Source of the DNA: VXPQ01 sp965248175
GTDB lineage: Bacteria > Bacteroidota > Rhodothermia > Rhodothermales > VXPQ01
Reading direction: 5' to 3'
DNA: 64,000 nucleotides
Assembly (NCBI GenBank): GCA_965248175.1
Contig: OZ252093.1
Coordinates: 1,860,001-1,924,000 of the forward strand
Positions within the stretch are counted from its first letter, which is position 1. Each line of letters starts with the position of its first letter. Both the position numbers and the translations under genes were made by a program. Positions 24,613 through 33,720 of the stretch are shown piece by piece. The notes below the pieces were generated by a model. The model was not told the origin of the DNA and made no database searches. It saw nothing but the letters and a program-made list of their open reading frames with translations.

Positions 24613-25520
24613 TGCGGTCGAGTCAAAAAAGCCCAAAGGAAAGCCCCAGTTTGTAAACAAACCGGTTTTTGGTATGACGATTACGCTCCTCGGCAGGAAC
24701 ATGAACGTACTTTTGCACCTCTGTTGTAACCGCCAGCCTGTTGCCGAGGGGAACCGCTACGCGCAGACCGACTTCCAAGGTCTTGAGGTGGTCGGGATAA
24801 TTTCTACCCCAATGAGTGGCGCGAACCAGGCTGGCACGTTCACATACGGATAGGGGGGGGCCTACATAGTCACCGCTGATAAAGTGCCAGGATAGGCCAC
24901 TGAACAGGCTCAGGGATACAAGAGGAATTTGTGTAGGGACCACGTAGAAGCGAGCTCCGGCAATACGGCTGCGATGAGAATAGGTAGCGCAACCCTGATA
25001 AAAGCCCTTATTCTCACGCAGTCCATCGTCCCAATACCCCCAGTGTAAGCCACCCTGTAAGGAAATCCCGCTGGCGAGCGGAAAAGGCCGGCTGGCAATT
25101 TGCACTTCCCGATAGAATGCGAAGAGGGGCTGCTGCCGATCCTCATACTGAAAAGTTCGGATGACTCCGCCCTGCACGGATACATTCAACCGGGCAGGGT
25201 GCGCTGTTTGTGCCGTTGCCGAGGATGTCAACAGGAGACAGCCGACAAGTAGGAGGGTATAACGTGGCATATGGATCACCGTTGAGTAATATCGTACGAA
25301 GACAGCTTATTTGAGCAAGGTCATATGCCTGGTTTGCGCGAAGGACCCTGCCTCGATCCGATAGAGATAGACTCCACTGGGCAGGCCCGTTGCATCCCAT
25401 CTCGCTTCATGGTAACCGGCTCCCAGAGTCTTATCGAGAAGGCGTTCCACCTCGCGTCCCATCACATCGTAGACAACCAGTGAAACCGCCGAGGCCTCCG
25501 GCAAAGTAAATCGGATCTCC
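24613..25520 (-). repeat. tandem locus repeat, unit C (parental end)
   Basis: Third copy: an intact barrel gene plus the sorting-domain region of the metalloprotease. Here the homology continues beyond the break point GGATCTCC (25513-25520) into the real metalloprotease gene, so this is probably the ancestral arrangement from which units A and B arose. Confidence 0.75.
24623..25279 (-). CDS. outer-membrane barrel paralogue C
   Basis: A 218-aa intact member of the tandem family: signal peptide ending TAQTAHP, scaffold strands shared with copies A and B, and a terminal phenylalanine (LGLSFGLF). Its variable regions are EDRQQPLFAF, WDDGLRENKGFYQGCATYSH and SGDYVGPPLSVCERASLVRATHWGRNY. It starts 28 bp after the metalloprotease stop and is probably co-transcribed with it. 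Role unknown; outer-membrane location is inferred from the strands and the terminal residue. Confidence 0.75.
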   Translation of the reverse strand: MIHMPRYTLLLVGCLLLTSSATAQTAHPARLNVSVQGGVIRTFQYEDRQQPLFAFYREVQIASRPFPLASGISLQGGLHWGYWDDGLRENKGFYQGCATYSHRSRIAGARFYVVPTQIPLVSLSLFSGLSWHFISGDYVGPPLSVCERASLVRATHWGRNYPDHLKTLEVGLRVAVPLGNRLAVTTEVQKYVHVPAEERNRHTKNRFVYKLGLSFGLF

Positions 25521-27186
25521 GTAGACGGATTGAAGGGATTCGGGTAGTTACTCGCCAGCGCGTAAGTCTCCGGCAGAGCCGTCAACGACGAATTCTGCAA
25601 CGCCTCGCCGGCCGTTTGCTTGTACGATGCGGAAAGGCCGCCCGACCCATGCTCCGCGACCCACACATTCTTATAGGCAACCTTTGAGGTACGGTAGACG
25701 TCGGTGACGGTGAGCTTGAGCCGCCGCGAGTGCGGGTTGATTGCGCTGTTGCCGCTGAAGCTGTAACCGGAGCCACCGTAATGCCATGTGTTGCAGGGGA
25801 AGGCCCGTGTGAGAAGCAGGAAATCACCGCAGAGACGCTTGTAGTCCCATCGGTAGCTGTAGGGCGAGCGGCCGCCGGAGACGGAGGGTGTCCAGGTACC
25901 CTGTTGGCCTTCGGATAACCACCCTGGACCACTGATCGACACCGAAAGCGGGAGCGGCTGTCGAAAATTAGCCATCGTAGAGGCGGTATTTCGAAGCTTC
26001 TGTGCGACGTTGTTATTGGTGGTGCCCGTTGCTATGCCATTATAGTAGACGTTTGGATTTGAGAAATGTTGGATTACTGCATTTGAACTCTCGTAATACA
26101 TGATTGTACGGCGCTCCGTACCTCCATCAAACCAACGATGGGTATCCCCGTGACGTGCCCCCTGAAGATGCCCCACTTCATGCGCAAAAACATAATTCTG
26201 GGCTGCTGCAGTGGCCTGCACGATGGCATAAGCATTACTATTCGACGGACCGATGTCTTTCACTATACCGAGGTAAATGCCATAGTTTCCATTGGTTAAC
26301 AAGACTACCGCGTCGGCCCCATAGAAATCCCGTAAGCTGTTCGCTTCTGAATCACTTGCCAGCTTGCTCACGTCGGAGCCAATATTGGTACTTTCTTGAA
26401 AATTGTCGAGTTTCCTAGTGGCAACACGTCTGATATCGAGTTCGCTGCTTGTGATGGCGCTGTTTCGGTACGCCGTCTCTGTTTGGTAGACAGCCGTGAA
26501 TGCGATACTGAAAATATTTGTTACGGCCTCATAGGCATCGTCTGTGTAAAGCACCAATACTTCGAGCGTTTTGTTGCTCGAACTCGTTTTATTGATCGAT
26601 CTTTTGCACACCCGGCTGAGGAGTTTCATGCTGCCTCTTCCCGTCATCTGGACCATTCTCGTCATCTGGCGGTGTGTCGCCCTCGAACGACACCGGTGTC
26701 GGATCCACGGTGATCAAGGCATGCAGGCCGTCCCCCAGGGATTCGATTCTATACCATTGGCCTTCCAACTGGATAGTTCCTGTGACCTCTCCAGGGCTTT
26801 GAACCAGGATTATACTGCCCTTATCCTGAAGGCAGTCCCCCCTCCCAGAGGTAATAATCGGGGGGATGATGCTCTTCGCCAGCTTGCTCAGCGACGAATT
26901 CCTCATCTCGGTCCGGAAGGTTGATCAAGAGAGCGCCTCTACGGAAAGCCGGAAGGAGATCACCGATGCGCACTATTTCAATGTGCGCCGTTCTTTCCTG
27001 TTGTTCGAACGTGCGGAATTTTCGCTCTTGCTCGGCATTTAATGCTTGCTGCTTCCCGGCAAAAGGCATAAAAAGCCTGTCTTGAGCCAGTAGGCTGGTG
27101 CCCGGAATAACAAATAACGCCAGGAGCGTCAGGACAACAAAACGTCCGCGTGAAAAGATAGCTGTGGTCATTGCCGTTACCTTCAT
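25307..27186 (-). pseudogene. secreted zinc metalloprotease with T9SS sorting domain, frameshifted
   Basis: Three frames read in succession give one protein. 27186-26840 codes a signal peptide (FVVLTLLALFVIPGTSLLAQ) and the start of a propeptide. A second frame continues with QDKGSIILVQSPGEVTGTIQLEGQWYRIESLGDGLHALI. From about 26665 the 452-codon frame (25307-26665) carries the catalytic domain with HEVGHLQGARH, the HExxHxxGxxH zinc motif followed by a Met-turn-like IMYYES, then an Ig-like region and the sorting domain YPNPFNPSTEIRFTLPEAS...RHMTLLK. The first shift maps to a run of six C/G (26837-26842), the second to 26585-26665. The gene is inactive as written unless the shifts are programmed, phase-variable or sequencing errors. 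Confidence 0.75.
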
Positions 27187-27366
27187 GGGTACTGCCGGAT
27201 AAAGTGAGAAAAAGGCGCCCCGTAGCGAAAGGAGCAAATCAGCACTCCACACCTCCATTGAGCGCGAAAGAAAAATAAGGCACCCCCATTGAGCACATAA
27301 TACTATGGCAAAACGGGATGTGGACATTGTCAAGATCCTGTAAAAAATCCGGTTGATCACGGAATA

Positions 27367-27633
27367 TTAACGATCGTAGCCTGATCCTTGACCGGACAAG
27401 GACGCGCCGGGTTCATTGATCGTCTGGCCCGAAGTCGGGTTCGCAATGGCTTCCCGCTCTTCCGGCGTTTGAGCGGCTGCGAGGGCCGGAAGGAAAAGGA
27501 AGGGCTGGAACGCGGCTACGAATGGGTGCTCGCGCTGAATATTCCTGTGACGCGCAACGGTCGAAGGGCCTGCGCTTTTGTCGAGTACGCGTGGGTGTGG
27601 AACACGCTGTGATGCGCTGTATTGCATGGGCAA
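27367..27633 (-). CDS. possible small secreted peptide, doubtful
   Basis: An 88-codon frame between folD and the metalloprotease. Only its second half looks protein-like: a hydrophobic stretch (FQPFLFLPALAAAQ) followed by a polar tail TPEEREAIANPTSGQTINEP. The first 45 residues do not look like a signal peptide, so the true start may be lost or the frame may be a remnant. No family recognised. Confidence 0.25.
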   Translation of the reverse strand: MPMQYSASQRVPHPRVLDKSAGPSTVARHRNIQREHPFVAAFQPFLFLPALAAAQTPEEREAIANPTSGQTINEPGASLSGQGSGYDR

Positions 27634-27639
27634 GTTCTC

Positions 27640-28518
27640 TTAACGGTACGTTCCCTGCGCAGCGGCCAGCGTGTTCCGGAGCAGCATGGCAATGGTCATG
27701 GGGCCTACTCCTCCGGGTACGGGGGTGATATGCCCCGCCTGCTCCAACACACCGTCGAAGTCCACATCTCCCACGAGGCGATAGCCCCGCTCTCGCGACG
27801 GGTCGTCGACCCGGTTGATGCCCACGTCAATAACCGTGGCGCCAGGTTTTACCATATCCCGCGTGATAAACCCGGGCCGGCCTATGGCGGCCACGAGGAT
27901 ATCGGCCTGTCGCGTCACGTTCTCAAGGTTCTGTGTCCGGCTGTGGCACACGGTCACGGTGGCGTCCGTACCGCGTTGCATCAGGAGCGCTGCCAATGGC
28001 TTCCCCACGATATTCGACCGCCCGACGATGGCCGCCCGTTTGCCGGGAATGTCGATTTTCGCACGGGCAAGCAATTCCATAACCCCGGCCGGGGTGGCGG
28101 ATACAAACGCCGGATCGCCGATCAACAGGCGCCCCACGTTTTCGGGATGAAATCCGTCGACATCTTTCGCCGGGTCGAGGGCATGGATGACCCGTTTTTC
28201 GGAAATATGCCCCGGGAGCGGTAACTGCACGAGGATGCCATCTATGTTGTCGTTTGCGTTCAGCGCACGGATGAGTTCGAGCAGGGCCTGCTCGGATATA
28301 TCGGCATCCCGGAGGATCGTTTCGCTTTCCACGCCGACTTCGGCAGAGGCTTTTCTTTTACCGCGTACGTAGGATGCGGAGGCGGGATGATCTCCCACCA
28401 ACACGACCGCGAGCCGAGGGGCGCGATGGCCTCTTGCGATCCATGTTGCCACCTCTTTGCGAACTTCTTCACGGACGGCTTGTGCCACAGCGCGTCCGTC
28501 CATGATCTTGCCGGGCAT
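27640..28518 (-). CDS. folD: methylene-THF dehydrogenase / methenyl-THF cyclohydrolase
   Basis: Bifunctional one-carbon enzyme, about 292 aa, interconverting 5,10-methylene-THF and 10-formyl-THF. YVRGKRKASAEVG contains the catalytic Lys, QLPLPGHI and the NADP-binding GRSNIVGKPLAALL follow, and TPVPGGVGPMTIAMLLRNT is the C-terminal signature. The frame extends to 28593, but the ATG at 28516-28518 gives the usual N-terminus (MPGKIMDGRAVAQAV). It is divergent from the methionine operon. Confidence 0.96.
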   Translation of the reverse strand: MPGKIMDGRAVAQAVREEVRKEVATWIARGHRAPRLAVVLVGDHPASASYVRGKRKASAEVGVESETILRDADISEQALLELIRALNANDNIDGILVQLPLPGHISEKRVIHALDPAKDVDGFHPENVGRLLIGDPAFVSATPAGVMELLARAKIDIPGKRAAIVGRSNIVGKPLAALLMQRGTDATVTVCHSRTQNLENVTRQADILVAAIGRPGFITRDMVKPGATVIDVGINRVDDPSRERGYRLVGDVDFDGVLEQAGHITPVPGGVGPMTIAMLLRNTLAAAQGTYR

Positions 28519-28729
28519 TGTATCGTAGTATCGAATCGGGAAGTGTGGGCAGGGGAGCGTTGCAGAGGGGACGATATTGCCGAATATCCTCATGCGATAA
28601 AGAACCTGTTTAAAGATACGGAAGGGCAGGGTGAGAGGGCAGAGGTATCCATGAAGTCGAGGTGAGATTTGATGCGGTGTATCCTATAGCATATCCCGAT
28701 TCCCGGTGCACCCGCTACGATACTGCCTC

Positions 28730-28757
28730 CGGGAAACGGCTTCCCGTTTTTAATTTT
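28730..28757 (+). terminator. hairpin with T-tract upstream of the SAM riboswitch
   Basis: CGGGAA (28730-28735), loop ACGGC, TTCCCG (28741-28746), then TTTTTAATTTTT: an intrinsic terminator read on the plus strand. No plus-strand gene ends just before it, so it may end an unrecognised small transcript or insulate the methionine leader. Confidence 0.45.
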
Positions 28758-28781
28758 TATTATTAAAAATTTTTTTGAACC

Positions 28782-28810
28782 TTGGGAACCTTCCCTGAAA
28801 CCCCTATGTA
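28782..28810 (+). promoter_or_regulatory. possible promoter of the methionine operon
   Basis: TTGGGA (28782-28787), 17-nt spacer, TATGTA (28805-28810). The hexamers are weak but the spacing is ideal and the predicted start, near 28817, precedes the riboswitch by about 23 nt. Confidence 0.3.
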
Positions 28811-28839
28811 GCAAGGGTCATGAAACGATGTTTCAGATA

Positions 28840-28991
28840 GCTCATCCAGAAGGGTGGAGGGTGCAGGCCCTTTGAAGCCCTGGCAACCGCCGCGTTCGAC
28901 CGGTTAAAAATCGGCAGAACAGGAAAGGTGCCAATTCCTGCCTCGCTCCGGCGCACTTCGGTGCAACGGAAACGCGCGAGGAAAGATGAGC
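28840..28991 (+). promoter_or_regulatory. SAM-I (S-box) riboswitch
   Basis: The closing helix P1 is GCTCATC (28840-28846) with GATGAGC (28985-28991). The core has the S-box landmarks in order: GGTGGAGGG, GGCCCTTTGAAGCCCTGGCAACC, then GGTGCCAATTCCTG. It binds S-adenosylmethionine and should lower expression of metY-metX-asd when SAM is plentiful. Downstream are a 6-bp hairpin AGGGGG-TTTTTTTATA-CCCCCT (29045-29066) and an 11-nt exact complement of the aptamer core (29081-29091), both candidates for the expression platform. Confidence 0.93.
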
Positions 28992-29173
28992 GGGAGAGAT
29001 TCTCTGTCCGTTATGGACTTTGCCTCTTCCGCACGTCAGCGCGGAGGGGGTTTTTTTATACCCCCTTTCGTTGGCGAAGGCTGCACCCTCCTGCGGCCTC
29101 CATCTCTTCGGGAAGAGCCGTTGCGGCATCCTAACCGGCAATCCATACTCTCTCACCACTATCACGAAATATC

Positions 29174-30508
<1,335 letters not shown>

Positions 30509-30525
30509 ATAAACCGGATCGATTC

Positions 30526-31602
30526 ATGGCTGAGGTGTTCAGGCTTCCGACGCTACAGCTCGATTCGGGACGTACGATGACGGACGTATCCGTCGCCTAT
30601 TCGTTCTGGGGCGAGTTGAATGCACAAGGGGACAACGCGATTGTCGTTTGCCATGCCCTGACGGGCAGTCCGGCAGCGGACGATTGGTGGGGACCGCTTA
30701 TCGGGCCGGGTCGAGCGCTCGATACGAACCGGTTCTTTGTCGTTTGCCTGAATGTACTCGGGTCGCCGTACGGTTCGACCTCGCCGGTCTCGAACAACCC
30801 CGAGACCGACGAGCCGTACGGCCCCGGGTTTCCGGCCCTGACCATTCGCGACACGGTGCGGGCGCACCGACAGGCGTTGGAGGCGCTTGGCGTACGCCGG
30901 GTGTTGTTTGCCCTGGGAGGGTCCATGGGCGGCATGCAATCTCTCGAATGGGCCTTCGAGGATGATTTCGTGGACGGTATCGTACCGATCGCAGTGGGGG
31001 GGCGGCATTCCCCGTGGTGTATCGGGTTCAGCGAAACCCAGCGGCAGGCCATCTATGCGGACCCGATCTGGAACGACGGACATTACACGGAGCAGCCCCG
31101 GCAGGGGCTGGCAACGGCCCGCATGATCGCCATGCTGACGTACCGCGCTTCGGGGTCGTTGACCAGACGATTTGGGCGCAAGCTCCAGGATGGTGCGGAA
31201 GATGTGTTCGCCGTCGAGAGTTACCTGCGCTATCAGGGCGCCAAGCTGGTGGACCGGTTCGACGCCAACAGTTATGTACATCTCACTCGTCAAATGGATA
31301 CCCACGATGTCGCCCGCGGGCGTGGTGCGTACGAAGATGTACTACGCAGTATTGACAAGAAAACATTGGTTATCGGCGTTGATTCCGACGTGCTGTATCC
31401 GTTGGTCGAACAGGAAGAACTGGCTTCGCTGATTCCCGATGCCCAGTTGGAGGTCATCCATTCGCCGGATGGACACGATGCTTTTCTGATCGAAGTTGAA
31501 CAATTGGGGCAGTTCATTCGCAGATGGGTGGAGCAGGAATTGCGGCGCCCGGAACCGCCGGGCGTGTGCGCGGTTCGGAGCGAGAAGTTTATTGGCGTCT
31601 GA
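30526..31602 (+). CDS. metX: homoserine O-acetyltransferase
   Basis: Alpha/beta-hydrolase of 358 aa that acylates homoserine with acetyl-CoA. The nucleophile elbow is GGSMGGMQSLEWA, and the catalytic Asp and His lie near GVDSDVLYP and SPDGHDAFLIE. Close functional pairing with metY argues for acetyl rather than succinyl transfer, although a few MetX-like enzymes use succinyl-CoA. Second gene of the SAM-regulated operon. Confidence 0.94.
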   Translation: MAEVFRLPTLQLDSGRTMTDVSVAYSFWGELNAQGDNAIVVCHALTGSPAADDWWGPLIGPGRALDTNRFFVVCLNVLGSPYGSTSPVSNNPETDEPYGPGFPALTIRDTVRAHRQALEALGVRRVLFALGGSMGGMQSLEWAFEDDFVDGIVPIAVGGRHSPWCIGFSETQRQAIYADPIWNDGHYTEQPRQGLATARMIAMLTYRASGSLTRRFGRKLQDGAEDVFAVESYLRYQGAKLVDRFDANSYVHLTRQMDTHDVARGRGAYEDVLRSIDKKTLVIGVDSDVLYPLVEQEELASLIPDAQLEVIHSPDGHDAFLIEVEQLGQFIRRWVEQELRRPEPPGVCAVRSEKFIGV

Positions 31603-31726
31603 GGCGTGCAAGGGCTGCACGGTCCGCAGGACTCCGTAACCAATAGGCTGTTCGTCCGGAGGACGCCGCAATCAGGCTATGCCGAGCGGTGTTGCAATGC
31701 AAGAAGGCAATTTGTCGGTACGAGAT

Positions 31727-32803
31727 ATGAAGGACAAGTTGAAGGTGGGCATTCTCGGCGCCACCGGTGCGGTGGGCCAGAAATTCATCGAAGTGCTTGA
31801 CGGGCACCCCTGGTTCGAGATTACGGCATTGGCTGCATCGGAGCGTTCCGCCGGCAAGCGGTACGCGGACGCTGCGAACTGGATCGGATCGGAGCCTGTC
31901 CCGCCGGGCATTGCGGACATGGAGGTCGTGGCGGCAGCGCCTGGTCTGGAGGCCGATTTCGTGTTTTCCGGTCTGGATGCATCCGTGGCGGGCGACATCG
32001 AGGCGCTTTTTGCGCGGGCGGGCTACCCTGTGATCTCGAATGCGCGCAACTACCGCATGGCGGAGGACGTTCCGCTTCTGATTCCCGAAGTAAATCCGGA
32101 CCATACGGCGCTGGTCGATCAGCAGGATCGTGGAGACGGTTTCATCGTCACGAATCCGAATTGCAGCACGGTCGGCCTTGTGTGTGCGCTCAAGCCGCTG
32201 GTTGACCGTTTCGATGTGGATGCCGTACATGTGGTCACCATGCAGGCGCTTTCCGGGGCCGGGTATCCGGGTGTATCGTCGCTGGATGCCCTCGGCAATG
32301 TGGTCCCGTACATTGGTGGCGAGGAAGACAAGGTGGTCACGGAGCCGACAAAGCTGCTGGGTCGGCTGGTGGACGGTCGTATCGAGCGGGCGGCTCTTCG
32401 CATAAGCGCCCAATGCACCCGGGTTCCGGTTCTTGAAGGACACCTTGAAGCCGTTTCGGTGCGATTCCACGATGCGGTTTCTGCGGAAGACGTCAAGGAG
32501 GCCTTGCGCACCTGGCGTACTCCTATCGCTGGATACGACCTGCCGTCTGCGCCGGCGCGGTTCATCCAGGTGTTTGAGGACGAGCGCTTCCCTCAGCCTC
32601 GTCGTCATGTCGGGCTCGGGCGGGGCATGACGGTATCTGTCGGGCGCATCCGTCCCTGCGAAGTGCTGGACGTAAAGTTTATCGTACTTTCGCACAACAC
32701 GATCCGAGGCGCTGCGGGAGGGGCTGTGCTGAATGCCGAATTGCTTGTCAAGCAGGGACGCCTTGCCAAACGGGAAGAAGTTGCTGAAGCAGTTGCAGGG
32801 TAA
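31727..32803 (+). CDS. asd: aspartate-semialdehyde dehydrogenase
   Basis: NADPH-dependent enzyme, about 358 aa, that makes aspartate semialdehyde for methionine, threonine and lysine/diaminopimelate. GILGATGAVGQKF is the Rossmann motif, NPNCSTVGL holds the catalytic Cys, and the C-terminal HNTIRGAAGGAVLNAELL is conserved. The frame starts at 31679, with ATGs at 31679, 31697 and 31727; the last places the nucleotide motif nearest the N-terminus. About 124 bp after metX, probably in the same transcript. Confidence 0.95.
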   Translation: MKDKLKVGILGATGAVGQKFIEVLDGHPWFEITALAASERSAGKRYADAANWIGSEPVPPGIADMEVVAAAPGLEADFVFSGLDASVAGDIEALFARAGYPVISNARNYRMAEDVPLLIPEVNPDHTALVDQQDRGDGFIVTNPNCSTVGLVCALKPLVDRFDVDAVHVVTMQALSGAGYPGVSSLDALGNVVPYIGGEEDKVVTEPTKLLGRLVDGRIERAALRISAQCTRVPVLEGHLEAVSVRFHDAVSAEDVKEALRTWRTPIAGYDLPSAPARFIQVFEDERFPQPRRHVGLGRGMTVSVGRIRPCEVLDVKFIVLSHNTIRGAAGGAVLNAELLVKQGRLAKREEVAEAVAG

Positions 32804-32957
32804 CGACGGCGCCTGTTTCGTCTCTGCGATTTGGTTTGCTTTTTCGTAGCGTTTCCTTCGCCGCGCCGGGCTGTTACGGGGAACATGGATGCGCACGTTA
32901 CGTTTGCATACGCCGCTTCGTTTTCCGGAGCGATCGGTGTACCTGAATGGTGCACAT

Positions 32958-33030
32958 GCGGAAGTAGCTCAGTTGGTAGAGCATTTGCTTGCCATGCAAA
33001 AGGTCGCGGGTTCGAATCCCGTCTTCCGCT
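32958..33030 (+). tRNA. tRNA-Gly (GCC)
   Basis: A complete cloverleaf: acceptor GCGGAAG/CTTCCGC, D-arm GCTC-AGTTGGTA-GAGC, anticodon arm TTTGC-TTGCCAT-GCAAA with anticodon GCC, T-arm GCGGG-TTCGAAT-CCCGT. The 3' CCA is not encoded. Confidence 0.95.
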
Positions 33031-33055
33031 CTATATCATTGCCGGAAGGCTTCAT

Positions 33056-33130
33056 GCGGAAGTAGCTTAGTTGGCAGAGCGCCTCATTTACATGCAATCC
33101 GTCATGGGTCCGGGTCGGTCGAGTTCGGAT
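33056..33130 (+). pseudogene. decayed tRNA-like sequence beside tRNA-Gly
   Basis: Begins GCGGAAGTAGCTTAGTTGGCAGAGCGCCTCATTTACA, a near-perfect tRNA 5' half with acceptor strand, D-arm and the anticodon-loop start of a valine-type (TAC) tRNA. After that no matching anticodon 3' strand, T-arm or acceptor 3' strand can be found. It looks like a tRNA whose 3' half was deleted or replaced. Confidence 0.5.
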
Positions 33131-33194
33131 ATCGCCGGGGTGTCGGACCATCGCGTGGAATGTTTTCTGCACAGATTTCGACGGCACGGAAACG

Positions 33195-33668
33195 ATGAGT
33201 AAACAATCCTCACAGGCGCATGCTGCGGCGCCCATCTGGTTCGGCAAGCCCGATCTGGATGCACTCGCCGAAATGACTGCCGGTACGTTGGCCGCGCATC
33301 TTGGTATCGCATATACGGAGATCGGCCCTGATTTCTTGCGCGGCACGATGCCCGTAGACGAACGCACCATGCAGCCGCAAGGCATCATGCATGGAGGCGC
33401 ATCTGCCGCCTTTGCGGAAACGCTGGGGAGCGTGGCGGCCCACCTGTGCGTGGATCGGTCCAGGAAGCGTTGCCTGGGACTCGATATCTCCGTAAACCAT
33501 ATCCGGCGAGCTGTCGCCCCCGGCGAAGTCACGGGAACGGCGCGGCCTTTGCACATAGGACGAACCACCCATGTCTGGGAGATTCGCATCGAAAATGCCG
33601 CCGGCGCCCTTGTCGGAGTGAGCCGCCTGACGATAATCGTCCTTGCGCTGCCGGAGCAGCATTCCTGA
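33195..33668 (+). CDS. hotdog-fold acyl-CoA thioesterase (PaaI/MenI-like)
   Basis: A 157-aa single hotdog domain. GIMHGGASAAFAETLGSVAA carries the HGG turn and the catalytic-type Glu of the PaaI/YdiI (MenI) group, and GLDISVNHIRRAVAPGEVTGTARPLHIGR is the usual following strand pair. MenI hydrolyses 1,4-dihydroxy-2-naphthoyl-CoA in menaquinone synthesis; no other men gene is nearby, so the substrate remains open. Confidence 0.8.
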   Translation: MSKQSSQAHAAAPIWFGKPDLDALAEMTAGTLAAHLGIAYTEIGPDFLRGTMPVDERTMQPQGIMHGGASAAFAETLGSVAAHLCVDRSRKRCLGLDISVNHIRRAVAPGEVTGTARPLHIGRTTHVWEIRIENAAGALVGVSRLTIIVLALPEQHS

Positions 33669-33720
33669 CGGCGCCCATTGCCGGAACCTGCTTTTCTGTA
33701 AGCCGGTGCGTGTGCTTCGT

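Noticed and set aside
28775..28810. TTGAAC with TATGTA as the methionine promoter
   Set aside because: The spacing of 24 nt is too long; TTGGGA with a 17-nt spacer fits better.
31589..32896. 435-codon antisense frame over asd
   Set aside because: Shadow of the asd reading frame in GC-rich DNA; no domain and opposite to a certain gene.
33056..33130. Second functional tRNA
   Set aside because: Only the 5' half folds; the anticodon 3' strand, T-arm and acceptor 3' strand are missing.
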